A stretch of 64,000 nt of DNA from Sphagnum magellanicum (Eukaryota; Streptophyta; Sphagnopsida; Sphagnales; Sphagnaceae). Each line of letters begins with the position of its first letter. The stretch's first letter is position 1. The notes beneath the pieces are model-generated. The model was not told the DNA's origin, ran no database searches, and saw nothing but the letters and a program-made list of their open reading frames with translations. Positions 25,401 through 37,251 of the stretch are shown one piece after another. The translations under genes and the position numbers were made by a program. The stretch is taken from the NCBI GenBank assembly GCA_021904315.1, contig CM038913.1:5765958-5829957 (forward strand), in the 5' to 3' direction.

Positions 25401-28400
25401 AGCAAAACACACCCAACAGGAGAGAACACAAACAAAGAACAATCAAACTAGCAGCATGAACAACAGTGCATCTCTAACTTGTTCAGGGACCCATCAACAG
25501 TAACATGTAAGCAATTTATCTATTGCGATGTACCCACTGACTTCATCAGCTTCCTACAGTGGGTATTGGCCAGTGCAACCACAAACCTGCATACTGAGTT
25601 TCTCTTGCATACCTGGAAGTGACAGGAAGACTCAAGCATGATACTGGCTAGCAACTAACACCATAGAAGGGGAAAACACATTGACAAGCAGAGGGAAAAA
25701 AAGAAAAAAGAAGAAAAAAACAAAGACTAACAGAAAATGGGGGAAATAGAAACAAGGACCAAGTGGACTTCAAAAAGATCCCCACTTGCAAGACTCTATA
25801 CAGAATGATTAGGAAGACTCCAAACACTGAAATTCCAAAAAGAAATTTCTCTTTATGGAGCAACCCTCTAGTCCTCTTTAAGAGAATATTTAGAGGGTAG
25901 CCTTTGTTCTTCACAAGGATGATTTAAGACTGACCATTGGAGAAAAAAGAAAACTCTAGAACTACAAAGCCTCAATACAACAAAATGTAATTCTGCCATA
26001 TCATATAATGCCAAGAGAGAGATTGAAAAAAGAGGAGAGAATACAAAGTGACTCACAGGTGCAGAGCCGTCCATGCATGCACGCGCACGTGTGAATGGAA
26101 GGGAGCCAGCAACAAATGTGCTAGCCCTTTGAAAAGCCTTGAGAGAAGCTCGTTCCTGAGATGGCCATTTGTTGAGTGCTGAGTCTGTAGTGGTCACCCA
26201 CAACCACTCATCTCCCTGCAATGTCAACCGAAGTACCGGTTGCTGCTCTGTACACAGCAATGTGCTCTCCCGTGTAGCCAAATCTGTCACGTACACCTAC
26301 AAATAGCACCATTTGTTTTTTTGGCATTGAGAACACAGAGGCCAGAAACCACTATATAGCTCATAGTGTTCAGCAGATTCAAAAGAAGGCAACTTTCAAT
26401 GCAGAGAAAATGTCTTGAGACCATGGAAACTATCAGACACATGAGAATTGCAAATGTAGTTTTATGCATTGTCCCAGGAGTTCAGATTAAGTACATCGTA
26501 ACACAGATAGTGAACAAATAATGAAGCCTCTCTCTTACCGAAAGATCTTTGCCTCCACTATACACATGGCTAAATGAAGGGGTGCTAGCCAAAGTCCACA
26601 CAGAATCTGTATGCACTGCATACGAATGCACACAACGCTGCTGGCCCAAATCCCAAAGTCTGCAACATCTCCAAGATACAGCACACAAGTCAATGTACTC
26701 TAGACCAGAAATTTCTGGCACTTTGGGCACAGAAACAGATTGCTCTTTCATTGCCTATCCTTCTGTTTTGCTTTTTCCTTGTTGACTGAAATAAAGGACA
26801 CTACTACTACTGTATGTTTGAAAAAAAGCTTTGTAGACCTAGACTTTGTAGACCTAGACTCTTGCACTCACAGGGGAAGCACAATTCAGAACCCATGGAG
26901 ACAGTCGAAAAAAAGATGCACACCGTATGATGGAGTCTGATGATCCTGACAAACACAACCTGCCCTCCAACAAACACCACAATTCTCACTTATTGTGTCA
27001 CTTCAAAGTCAAGGCCACATGAAATACATTAGACCCACAAGCATGTTGGGTGTCACTGATGGCACCCCTATGTTGGATAGTGTCACAGAGAGCCCTTTGG
27101 ACAAAAGTCATGAACAGGAACTAACTATCCAAAACTAATCTTCCAAAAAGGTAAAAACAAAACTGTACCTGCCAGTAGGGTCCAAAAGAAGGGCTCGCAC
27201 GTTGTCTGTGTGTCCCTTCAACTTCATTTGCTTTGCTCCACTTCTTGGATCCCACACTCTCACAGCCTGTACACAGTATCACAGAAAGTCAACACACATC
27301 CTGCATACTCCAAGGCAGAGAAAGAAGACAAAGGTACCATCATCATCAAGTATTAAAACCCTCTGCAACAAACTTTGCAGTGGCAACCACTGATCACCAA
27401 GAAGACTAAAGAAAACACAGTCTTATTCTCCATTTGACAACTTACCTTTTCAGTGCCCCCTGAAACGAGTAAGGTGCCAGAATCATTCATGGCCAATGCA
27501 TACACCGACTCTTTGTGTCCCTTGGCTGAAATGGGGGCATAACTGTTTGCCAGCATGGCCCCAGAAGCATTGCCAGTGCTGTTTGCAGTGGATAACCTTT
27601 CAGCAGGTACTGACAAACCTGATGGGAAGCCATCATACCTGCCCTCACTACCAGCTTCACTTGAAGCCCTTGCAAGTGGCACCATTGCTGCCTCCAAATC
27701 CCATATGAACACCTCACAGCCCAGTCCACCAGATGCCACAATGTTGCTCTGCAGCATATGAAAAACAACACAATGATCACACTAAGGATTCTATTTCTCA
27801 ATCTAGCAGCTGCTTCAGTTATTTCCAAAACCAACAAGTGACGCCTGAAAAGTTCAAATACCTTTGCAACACAAAACCTCATCATTGGACCACAAGAATG
27901 GGCTGAGAACAAAACAGAGAACATCTGGTCTTGTGTAGTCCACTACAGCCTCACATACTACAGTCCATAGTATTGTTCTCAGCTAGACATGGAGGTTAAT
28001 GACAAGTTTCTCATCTTTGCATTAAATAATCACAAGCCATCAAGGCAACACATTGTTAGGACAAAACCTCTTCAAGATCTCAAATTTTCCAGGGTCCAGT
28101 TTTGTTCAGAGACTATCAGCATCTCATAGAACAAGATCTGTGAAAAATACCAACATATAAATGCTAGGTCATACAGAACATGGGCTCCATGTGAATAAAT
28201 AACTACACAGTTCAAACAAGGAAATACAACATCCTTACCTGGTGTGCAGATGCAAGTGATGTGACATAATCAGAATGCTGCCGAAATGTTCGAGTGCACT
28301 CCCCATCATTGGCATATGCTCGCCATGTCTGCAAATCAAAACCTCAACCACACTGAAATGAGTGTGTACCACCCAACCAACCCACCAAATAGCTCCTCCT

Positions 28401-29617
28401 CCCATGCTGCAACCAAGTGCAGTTGAAAGGGAATACCAGCCAACAGAAAATGAAAATAACAATACTAGAAAAATTCACACTTTTGTGCATTGTCTACATG
28501 CCAATTTGGTTCAATGACCATTAGATAAATCTCTGGAACACTTTACCCAAAGGACAAAAGGGCAGCAGAAATTCTGAAGGCAAGAGAATATACCTTGAGT
28601 GTAGTATCAGAGGAGCAAGACACCAAAGTATCATTGCTCGTCACTACAACATCATTCACCTGCCAAAATGGTTCAACATGTACAGAGTTAGAATTGTATG
28701 CAAAGTGGGGGAAAAAAAACCAACCCCGTTCACACATGAACCACACCTGCATGACCCTCTGAACATAGAAAGTCAAACTGTCACTAGTCGCATAACCATA
28801 AAACTCCACTCTATTTTACATTGCCAAAACACATCACATGCAACATGAGCAGAGAGTCTGTGGGTAGGTGATCACTGTTTGTTATAACAATGATCCAGAT
28901 ACGAAACAACAAAACAACACTGCGGAGCATGTGCTCTATACCCAATCAACATGAGACTCAAATGTAACCCCACAAACAGCACCCTCATTGCCCAATTCCC
29001 ATCTCTTCAAAGTCCCATCACGGCTGCCACTGAACAAATAGTGTCCGCCATCTCCACCACCTCCCGGAGCATCCACACCCGGTAGTATCAGACAATTAAC
29101 CCCTGAGCAGTGCTGCATCAACCCAGGAAAAAAAAAAAAAAAACCCCATCATTACCACCAATCTTCTTTGAGATTCCAAACACTCCCAACTGAAGAAGAA
29201 ACTCATAATCCAGAAAAGCCAAACCTCTCTGCCTCTAGAATTCTGGGACCATTTGCACAGTAGTACTTACACTCCTGGCTACCCTGGTCTGTCTTTCACT
29301 TCGTCTAAGAAACCCTAAAATGGGCTGCAACAGCACTTCAACACTAAAATCCTCAGCCATGTAGGTCCTTGGCTGTGAGCTACTGCAAACCCTAAAACTT
29401 ATTTCCTAAGCTTTTGCCAATGCTGTGAACTGGTTGCAAATCCCGAGAGTACCCAATTGCTGTCTCATCACAAACTAGCAGCAGCAACTACTGCGAAGAA
29501 GATTTTGCTCACTAGAACCTTGGAATCATTGGAGTCCCGCAGCACGTATGTGAGTCTTCTCTCCTTCCGCGGGCGCGAGGCGTTCGCATTGTTTCCCGCG
29601 CTGCCCACCCGATGCAT
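22401..29617 (-). CDS. WDR48: WDR48/UAF1-type WD40 protein, 18 exons, intact
   Basis: Exons on the minus strand, 5' to 3': 29519-29617, 28942-29112, 28594-28659, 28239-28328, 27446-27748, 27169-27266, 26924-26959, 26539-26659, 26057-26296, 24884-24979, 24489-24554, 24307-24345, 23906-24040, 23538-23786, 23305-23423, 23009-23102, 22649-22840, 22401-22499. All junctions have GT..AG sites, and every phase joins without a stop to give 770 residues, close to plant homologues of about 750. The start MHRVGSAG matches what I recall for the Arabidopsis homologue (At3g05090, LRS1). About residues 1-400 hold the WD40 repeats ([80 protein letters not shown]). Residues from about 520 on form the C-terminal WDR48-specific region (DUF3337 type), with PPFEFS-like [39 protein letters not shown] and the end [20 protein letters not shown]. 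Animal WDR48 binds and activates USP1, USP12 and USP46 deubiquitinases; a similar role here is inferred. No disabling change was seen. Confidence 0.96.
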
Positions 29618-30182
29618 ACCTACTCTGGAAACACACCACCCTCCCCCCCCCCCCCGCCTTACCCTTTCTCCTAACTCATAGCACAAACAAAAAAGGTTAA
29701 AAAACCCTCTCTCACCTTCTCTCCTTTTTTTCCCCCCCTTTGATGGGTCTTCCCGTCTGCCTCCTCCTCCTCCTCCTCCTCTTTTCCTGATTTCTATTCT
29801 TCTCAAATCTCTAAACTCCTCTTCTTCCCGTTCTTCTCTATTGCAGTTCTCACTTCCTTCTCCTCCTCTTCCTCTTTTTCTTTTTACTTTCGCTTTCCCA
29901 CTTCCCCACTTCTTCTCCTAAATGGTTCTCACCAAACAAACCCGGAAAGCATACACAGATCAGGCCAATTTCAAGCACCCCCGGAAAAACCCACAACACA
30001 TAATCGAATCCTGCAACAAGAGAATTGATTTAACTGCCGATTGATGCAACCCAACACGATTTTTCGACAGCTGCTGCAACGAAAGCTCGCAAAGACACGC
30101 GCGCTGCGGGAAAGTGGAGACCCACACGCGCGCGCGGACCGAGAGAAGAGAGGGACGTAGAGCGATCGAGGGTTTTGCACAC
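29618..30182. promoter_or_regulatory. 5' flank of the WDR48 homologue
   Basis: This stretch directly upstream of the minus-strand start is C/T-rich on the plus strand. It carries a C run of about 12 near 29641, a run of CTC triplets near 29762-29780, and a CG-dense island around 30085-30150 (CGCGCGCGG). Retained CpGs and a polypurine tract on the coding strand are usual for an active plant 5' untranslated region and promoter. No TATA box or defined site was assigned. Confidence 0.45.
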
Positions 30183-30460
30183 TAGGTAGGTACGTAGACC
30201 TAGCCTACTCTAGGAATCTACCTACTACCTATGACCTTACAAGCCTACCTGTGAATTACACTACCTATAAACCTACCTGTCACCATGGCCCTTTTCACAC
30301 CTGAGGTGAGCAGGCTAACTTCATGTTAAAGTTGTAACTTTGGGTTAAAATATGAAAGTGGGCAGGTTTAGAACGAAGAGAAGAGAGGAAAAGTCTAGGG
30401 TTTTGCACACTATGTTGTTCTAGCCTACTACTCTAGGAACTTACCTATGACCTTATGACT
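30183..30460. repeat. Dispersed CCTACCTA-type repeat, copy 1
   Basis: It contains TAGCCTACTCTAGGAA, ACCTACTACCTATGACCTTA, CACACCTGAGGTGAGC, GGTTAAAATATGAAAGTGGG and AGGGTTTTGCACACTATGTT, then starts a second unit with the same TAGCCTACT. The same phrases occur in the same order at 39365-39960. The unit is roughly 230 bp, so this is about 1.2 units. Confidence 0.75.
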
Positions 30461-30779
30461 TTTGGATAGTGGAATTTTTTTTACAAATAAATAAATAAAG
30501 GAAAAACACCCGGCAAGGGAACAAGAAAAGAAAAAATAAAAAGATTGAAGTCCAAACAAAAGATCACACCCAAAAGCACAAAACACACAATGGGGAGCTT
30601 TAAGAAAGGAGAAATAAAAAAACCTAGGACCTAAACCCATCACTAGTAGAAGGAAGCAAATCATGCAAGGAAATGGGCAAAAAACCTAAAAGCATCACAA
30701 AGTGGACCCCTTTGTATTAGTGCTATTTAAATGTTTTCACAATACTTTTACAAGATGTCCAAGGTTTAGTGCTTTGTTC

Positions 30780-31470
30780 GTGTAAAATAGGCATTGAAAC
30801 AATTTAGATTGTATTGATTTAATTTTGGTATTGTTTCAATGATAATTGATGTAGCATCATATTTGCATTGTATTTATGTTGTTTGACATGTTGTACTCAC
30901 ATTATGTCCATATTGTAATGATATTACATTAGTATTGTGATTGTATTGAATATGCATTTTTAATTGTAAATGATACAATGTTGTTACAATATGGTTACAA
31001 ACTTTATTATTGTATTGATTCTATATTGTATTCATGTTATCTATATTTTGTATTTATGTTGTACTCATTTTTTTTCAACATCATATTTGCATTACATGTG
31101 CATTGTTGAACATAGGGGATGCAATGTTGCAACAACATAGCTACAAACTAGATATTCAATATTGACTCAATGTTGTATTCTTGTTGTTTATGTTATTGTA
31201 TCTATGTTATAATCATACTTTCCCAACATCATATTTGTATTGTTGGTGTGTTGTTGAAGGTAAGTGATATAATGTTGCAACAACACAATTGTAAATTAGA
31301 TATTCAATAGTGAATCAATGTTGTATTCATGTTTATTATGATGTTGTAAATGTGTTATAGGCACACCATAACAAAAGCATTTAGAAATTGCATATGCACC
31401 ATTGGTTGTAAGAGATATGATATTGCAACATGTTTACAAACTTTGTATTGGTATTGATTTAGTAAATGAT
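30780..31470. repeat. AT-rich satellite-like array, period about 146 bp
   Basis: The phrase CATCATATTTG begins near 31079 and again near 31227. It is followed in both places by CATTGTTGAA or TGTTGTTGAAG, then ATGTTGCAACAACA, then ACAAACTAGATATTCAATA or TAAATTAGATATTCAATA, then TGAATCAATGTTGTATTC or similar. Weaker units precede (from about 30855) and follow (to about 31470). No genes lie inside. Confidence 0.7.
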
Positions 31471-31664
31471 AATCAATATTCGACAGTATTGATAAACAGT
31501 GTTACTAGAGAATGTTCCACTGACCCAGTTCACAAGGCGCACCTCATATGGTCAAACAAAAATACAACTCCCATTATGGAATTACAAAACTTCGTGTAGA
31601 CAACTTCTTGTACCTATAGGGTACCTCTATGATGGTTTAGAACATATTCCACCTTGGTTCAAAC

Positions 31665-32037
31665 CTCAATTGCAACTTGTTCAGCAAGCTCCATGGTTTG
31701 TGCACTAGCTGCTACTTCATCCAAAAATGAAATTTGGTTTGATTCACAAACTTTCAACATCTGTACAAAACCACAATAAAAAAAAACCAACTCATATTGC
31801 ATTATTTTTTGTAACAAGTTCCAGATATCCAAGGAACACATTAAGAAGCATGCCAATGAAGTTCCAAAACATCAATCCAATGACTACTTGTCTACTCTGA
31901 CAAATACACTTACCATGATCAAGACTTTTGCTCTGGATCTTGATATAGTTGCATGTAATGAATGTAGCATCCTCCCAAGTAAATGATTTCTGATTTATCC
32001 AATACTGCCAGATCCACCAACTTTGCCAGGTTGCAAG
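31665..32037 (-). other. Two coding-like exons of unknown protein
   Basis: Exon X, 31914-32037, lies between acceptor gatgcag and a perfect donor gtaagtg. One frame reads NLAKLVDLAVLDKSEIIYLG, then GCYIHYMQLYQDPEQK, before a TGA near its end. Exon Y, 31665-31760, lies between acceptor ttgtacag and a donor beginning gtttga. It is open for 32 codons (MLKVCESNQISFLDEVAASA, QTMELAEQVAIE). Splice signals and amino acid composition look real, but I do not recognise the protein. They could be further 3' exons of the J/thioredoxin pseudogene to the right on the same strand or part of another decayed gene. Confidence 0.4.
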
Positions 32038-33051
32038 CTGCATCATTAGTCAATCATTCAACAAAATTGTTCAAAAAAAACCAGTTAGCGTGATACATAG
32101 AATATGTCACCTATTGGTTAGCTACTTTGACTAACTGTCAATAGGTGAAAGTACTACATGTGAGTCACAAGGAGCAAACCTTCCCAAGGGTATAAGGGAG
32201 GAGAATGAATTGAATGCCAAGCAACTGCCATAGACTCAGCTTTTCTGCCCCTGTGATTTACAATTCCAACTCCTTGCTGATTTCAAGCTGATCATCCACT
32301 TTATGCAGTCAAAACACCAACAGTAAGGTCAAGATTCATTGTACACTCTCCAAGTAATAGCTAACCATTGCAAAGTTAAATTGAATACATTTCACAAACC
32401 CAACACGGAAAAAAGTTTCCCATTGAAAATTTCATCATAAAAGCTAAAACCCTTCCCTTAGGAGGCATTTTTTTCTTCATGTGAAACTCAAAAAGGACTA
32501 ACCAGATCTTATTTTTGGAACCCTTCTTCTTGTTGGTCCTAGCTTGGCTGTGCTCCAGCCCAAATGCTTTCATCTTGTTCTTGTATGTTGGTGTTTTCTT
32601 CACCATGTCCACAATATGTAGAAACATGATTTCAACATTCCATATATAAGATTTTGTAATGTTGAGGGAGTCCCCAGCCATCTATATTGCATTAGTTCTA
32701 AAGCACCTCTAGATCCAAATCCAGCAAATTGAATAGAGAGCATGACAATGTCTTTAACCCCAAACCTGAAATGAAGAACTGAATGGTGTCTAATGTTGCC
32801 TGTCCATCTCACCTTATTCTCTGGTTTCCCCCCATTCAATTCACAATAGACAATGAAAGCACTATGGATCCCTTCTATCTGAAGCTACAAGTTGAAAGAG
32901 GCAATTACATACGTGCCTATACTGGAGGTTTTCGTTCAAGTACTAGAATCCAAATAGAACAATCAACAAACCAACCAAAATTGTTCACAAATCCTAAAAT
33001 CCAACCAAAGGCATGTATTGTCACTAAGAAAAATAAGAACTGCCTGCCTAC
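32038..33051. other. No recognised gene
   Basis: The 101-codon minus-strand frame (32376-32681), rich in Lys near its middle, and the 79-codon frame at 32600-32839 were read and not recognised. The C-terminal part expected for the neighbouring J/thioredoxin protein was looked for here and not found. Confidence 0.35.
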
Positions 33052-34882
33052 CTTTGAATGCCCAGAGGCGTCACAACCAAGCTCTGCAGCAATTATGCTC
33101 CGTAGCTGTGGCAACTCTACACCTCATTCCACCTTCCCTCTGTTAAGAAACTAAGATTACCCAAATCTTTCTTGTTTTGTTGGCCACATATTACTTCATT
33201 CTTGTTCACTATTTGTTTGTCATCACACACCCTCTAGATTCCATGACAACAGAAATAAAATAATCTCTTCATAGAATTATTCTCAACATCATTTGTGCAT
33301 CAATGCATTACCAAAAGTTTTGTGCTTTTCCATTGTTTGATGAAATACTGAGCCATTCATGTAACCTGTGTGCAGCCCCCCAGAATACATTCATAGACCA
33401 TGAACATAATTCTCATGCAAGAATTGTGACGACTTCTTAAACTGTCATAGTTTTGGATCACAAGACCATAAAAAGAAGCAGTTACACAATATAAAGGAGA
33501 TAATGAATGTTGACCTTGAAATGATTGAGTAGAACATCTAAGGCTATTGCTATTTTTCTTGAAGGAATATCATAGTATCAGAAGTGGAAGAGAAGGTAGG
33601 GAATTCATGCCGTGATAAATGACAGGTTCCAAGCCAGGGTCCTTCACAAACACTATAGCAGGTGTTGACTTCACTCCAATTCTGTCCACAACAACCCAGT
33701 CATCACCATATGTTTATTACTTTCTCTGTGCATACCAAATAAGTGTGTAACTGCACATGCTGAAGGTGATGCAAGACGTTATGAAGAAACAATAGGAGAA
33801 GATTCCTGAGAATTCTAGAAATCAACTAAGTTTTGCAGTGTACAATAAAGAAAAGGAAAACAGAATGTGCTAGTGCAGATAAACAACCTAGTCTCCCAAA
33901 ATGTGTTGTTCTACTCCTGCCAAAGAACCATAGCAAAGACTACATAATCCCAGTACTGCTTGGCAGCCTGTCGAATGTATGGTGCTACCCTTCCACCTGT
34001 GTTAGAAAATATTATTACCTTCACCTGCTCACAAAAGAAATTGTCATTACTGATGTAAGCAAGTTATAGCTTCTTATTGCCTTCATTTTCCTTCTTTATT
34101 AATTCTCCTTGTTCCCTGAGCCCTTGCAACTTTTCATGCATCAGTGGTACTATAAATTAAATTCAATGTGGAAAAGTAGGTAAACCAAAATGGATTGAAA
34201 TTAAGCACTGCACCTTGTGAGGACTTGTTTTCTGGATGACATTTATCATCTACATGTATCTCACCCAACAAATGATCAGGTAATTAGCTTGGATTCATGA
34301 TTTGGGTTCACCATGGCAAGGCCATGATCCCTTTCCAAAAGCATTCTACAATCAATTATTGTGTGCATTATCTGAACTGAGGATCCAAAAACCTAACTAA
34401 TCAAAACTTCACACAGTATAAAGTGGGTTGTAGCAAATTCAAGACATAGGCAATAGAGGCAGCCTTGCAAAACTTCAACCACAAAACTATTGTTCAAATA
34501 ATGGGTATTGTGGGTTACCAAGCCTTTAGCACCATAGTACAAGATGCGAGGCAACTTGAGAAGGGATGTTGCCGCCCATTCCACCAAAGCATCCACTGTC
34601 TACTCCCCACGAAACCTGTAATTCACAAACCCTCTCCATTAGTCTTTTTCAAACTGCAGACTACCAATTGTGATTTGGTCACCAGAAACTGAAACATTCT
34701 TCATCCCCACTGAGTGACTAATTGCATAGTATGGAAGTAGGGCAAACCTTCTGAGATTTGATGGAATGAGAAGCATATGGACTTCACATGTCAGAGTGTA
34801 CCTGGTGAGACAGCCTAAGTGCTTGCAAGAAGGAGTAAACACAACAATCTCTAGAAGACTTGCACATTGAATGAAGCCCTCC
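33052..34882 (-). pseudogene. J-domain/thioredoxin-type protein remnant (central part)
   Basis: Minus-strand exons recall a plant protein with an N-terminal J domain and thioredoxin-like domains, related to DNAJC16. Exon a (about 34802-34882) reads EIVVFTPSCKHLGCLTR. Exon b (34519-34615) reads RFRGE, stop, TVDALVEWAATSLLKLPRIL and YYGAKGL. Exon c (about 33887-34024) reads VKVIIFSNTGGRVAPYIRQA and AKQYWDYVVFAMVLWQE, stop. Exon d (about 33617-33705) reads GDDWVVVDRIGVKSTPAIVF and VKDPGLEPVIYH. Exon e (33052-33139) reads VE, stop, GVELPQLRSIIAAELGCDAS and GHSK. Stops are TAG 34600-34602, TAG 33911-33913 and TGA 33124-33126. The J domain and the C-terminal membrane part were not found. Introns are retained, so this is a decayed genomic copy. 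Intact relatives are thought to be ER chaperones. Confidence 0.75.
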
Positions 34883-35484
34883 TGATATTGTCTCCATGCC
34901 ATCAGCAGTTCACAATACCTTCTCATTTTCTTTCACACTAGGCCCTCAAATCTAAATACTTCTCCAGACATAGATGATTATTGCCAACTATTAACAAAAT
35001 TGTAATTAGAGTATAGTCCATGTTTCTAAAGCATCCAGACATTACTGACATGGATGAGTAGACAGACAATATGTTTCAAAGATACTAACCATGTCGAAAG
35101 ATTCGTTGTGTTGTTGCTTGAGTCCTCAAAAGAGATTCTTTTAGGGATCATCAACTCCCACAAATCTCCTCAAAACCCAAAATAGATTCCCTTGGGGATC
35201 ATCATTAGCCTAGGATCTGTGACACACCCATGAAAAGTCCCTCCTCCTCCAACCCAAACCTCTGCCACCAAAGCCAACTTGGTCATGGTTGTCACTTGTC
35301 AAGTTGCTACAATCCCTAACAAACTCAACAACATAGTTGAATGGGTTAAAATCCCTTGACCAATTGAAAAGCATTTGTCAGAAATTGCAAGGCTCAAAAA
35401 TAGTCTTCAAACAACACCGTTAAATCATACTATCTGAAACAGCAAGTTCCAAAATGATCAACTAAGCAATCATTAACACTTTAC
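34883..35484. other. Junction zone between two pseudogenes
   Basis: Neither the missing second half of the transporter to the right nor the missing J domain of the remnant to the left can be read here. This stretch therefore contains the breakpoint or degraded sequence joining the two. Confidence 0.35.
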
Positions 35485-37251
35485 CTGTGAGAAGAGCAAT
35501 ATAAATAGAAGAATTGGAATGCCAATTTCAACACATTTCCCAACCTGCCATAGAAGACCAAAGGCTCAATCAATATAAACATATACACTTCTAAAGCATG
35601 TGGTATATAAAACATTAGGAAGTGAAAAGAAAGGTTGTTGTGCAATGTAAGGATGCAAAAAGAAAGATTGTTGTGCAATGTGAGGAAATGAGAAAATTAC
35701 ATCATTGTAATAGACTTGAAGAATGATCAAAAGGACACTCACTATTGGTACAACCTAACATGAAAACTGTGATCATAATAGAATTGAGTCTTGTGGAGGG
35801 TGAGAAAGAAGATGGCATACCCTTGGAAATCCATATTCGAGGAGACCCAAGCCCACTATAGCTGTGACAGGAGCTATAACAATGGGATTTATATACCTGC
35901 ACCCACCAATTGTGCGGGTTTAGGTAGTGGTTTTAAGATGACTATGAAACATGATGAGAATGCAACTCAGATCCAACTTTGTGTATTTCTTCAACTATGT
36001 GTTTCAAACAGATTTTAGGCATGAATGATGATGATGACCTAGCCAGTGAGCTTGATCAATCTGGTCTAAGGCAACAGATTCAAAACCTTGATGCAAGTAA
36101 GCAAGCAACCTGCTTTCATTACTTGGCAGCTATGTCCCATAGGCCGTTGAATCCGAGTATGATGTTGAGCACTGAACCTGCGATGAAAGCTCCTTGTGTC
36201 GCTCTCATTGCATGTCGAAATCTCTGGAAAGCGAGAGGAGGAAAAAAATCCTCGTTTGTTAGTAATGTTTGAAAGGCACGGAGATAGAGAGAGAGAGACA
36301 CACACACACACACACCATAGAAGTATAAGTTGAATGGAGAATTCCTCAAGTCGGAGGTTCCAAGAGTGTGTGCTATTATAAAAGGTGGATGATCTGTTAC
36401 CTCATGCGGGTTAGGAATGTCGATGATACGAGGAGCATTGACAATGGAAAGCATGATCGGTAGAAAATAGAAGGAGTTTCCCACAACTACCAGCAATCTT
36501 GAACCCAGTACAGTCTGCAACAAAGTATTGATCTCGGAAACAAAAAGCGAGCTCTGCACAACTCTTGCTAAATCACTCTGCAACAAACGAAACAGACAGA
36601 AAACAAAACAACAACAACAACCAATCTTACCACAGTGTCTGCACAAAATAGACCACAACAAAGCAGTAGCAAAGAAGAGCTTCTTGACGCGCATTTCATG
36701 GCAAAGAAAGTACAAAAAGAAAATCAAGATCTTTTTAAACCTTTCTTTTCTATGTCTATCTGTGAATGTTTCTCCAGAAGAACATATCGAATGTCCATTA
36801 ATATTAAGAATGACAAGAGATGGAATCAGCATTGTCATCCCAAGCATGGTCAAGTAGTGCTGGAAACCTAAGATGATTGCTTCTCCTGCACACAAAAACC
36901 GGCAACTTCTTCCAAATCACAATTAGGAAAATACAAACAAACAAAAAACCTCATACAATAGTAGCAGCAGCTCATCTTTTTACAAAACCAACTCTGTACA
37001 TAAGAAAAAATTGTGCTACTTTTTTTCCAAGCTTCCACCACCAAGAGAGCACCATCTTCACAACATAAACAAAGCAAAACTAAACAAGACAACAAAATGC
37101 AAATCTGCCAAGAACGAATCACGACTTCTTTACCCCATCGAGGATTGTCATTGATACAATAAGCGAGATTAGGAAGCTACTCCAATGCATGGTGATGCAA
37201 ATCCTCCGGCTTTACCATTTTCGGAGGAATTAAGATAGGCGGATCCGCCAT
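35485..37251 (-). pseudogene. Nucleobase-ascorbate transporter, front half, nonsense codon
   Basis: The minus strand shows six exons of a plant NAT (NCS2) transporter. Exon 1 (37134-37251) begins MADPPILIPPKMVKPEDLHH, then HALE, a TAG at 37177-37179 where Gln is usual, then LPNLAYCINDNPRWG. Exon 2 starts at 36885 with EAIILGFQHYLTMLGMTMLI; its 3' end is unclear because the usual glycine-rich end and donor are missing. Exon 3 (36401-36577) reads SDLARVVQSSLFVSEINTLL and GNSFYFLPIMLSIVNAPRII. Exon 4 (36123-36223) reads RFRHAMRATQGAFIAGSVLN. Exon 5 (35821-35896) reads YINPIVIAPVTAIVGLGLLE. Exon 6 (35485-35544) reads VGKCVEIGIPILLFILLFSQ. Phases join from exon 3 to exon 6. The second half, including the conserved QNxGxxxxT-type substrate motif region, is absent. 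Intact members move purines, uracil or ascorbate across the plasma membrane. The exons are well kept, so inactivation may be fairly recent. Confidence 0.87.
36286..36315. repeat. Compound (GA)n(CA)n microsatellite
   Basis: About six GA units run directly into about nine CA units. It lies in the intron between exons 3 and 4 of the transporter pseudogene. Confidence 0.9.

Noticed and set aside
33880-34030. First read as a C-terminal exon of the NAT transporter
   Set aside because: The frame VKVIIFSNTGGRVAPYIRQA fits the J/thioredoxin protein far better, and neighbouring exons on both sides belong to that family.
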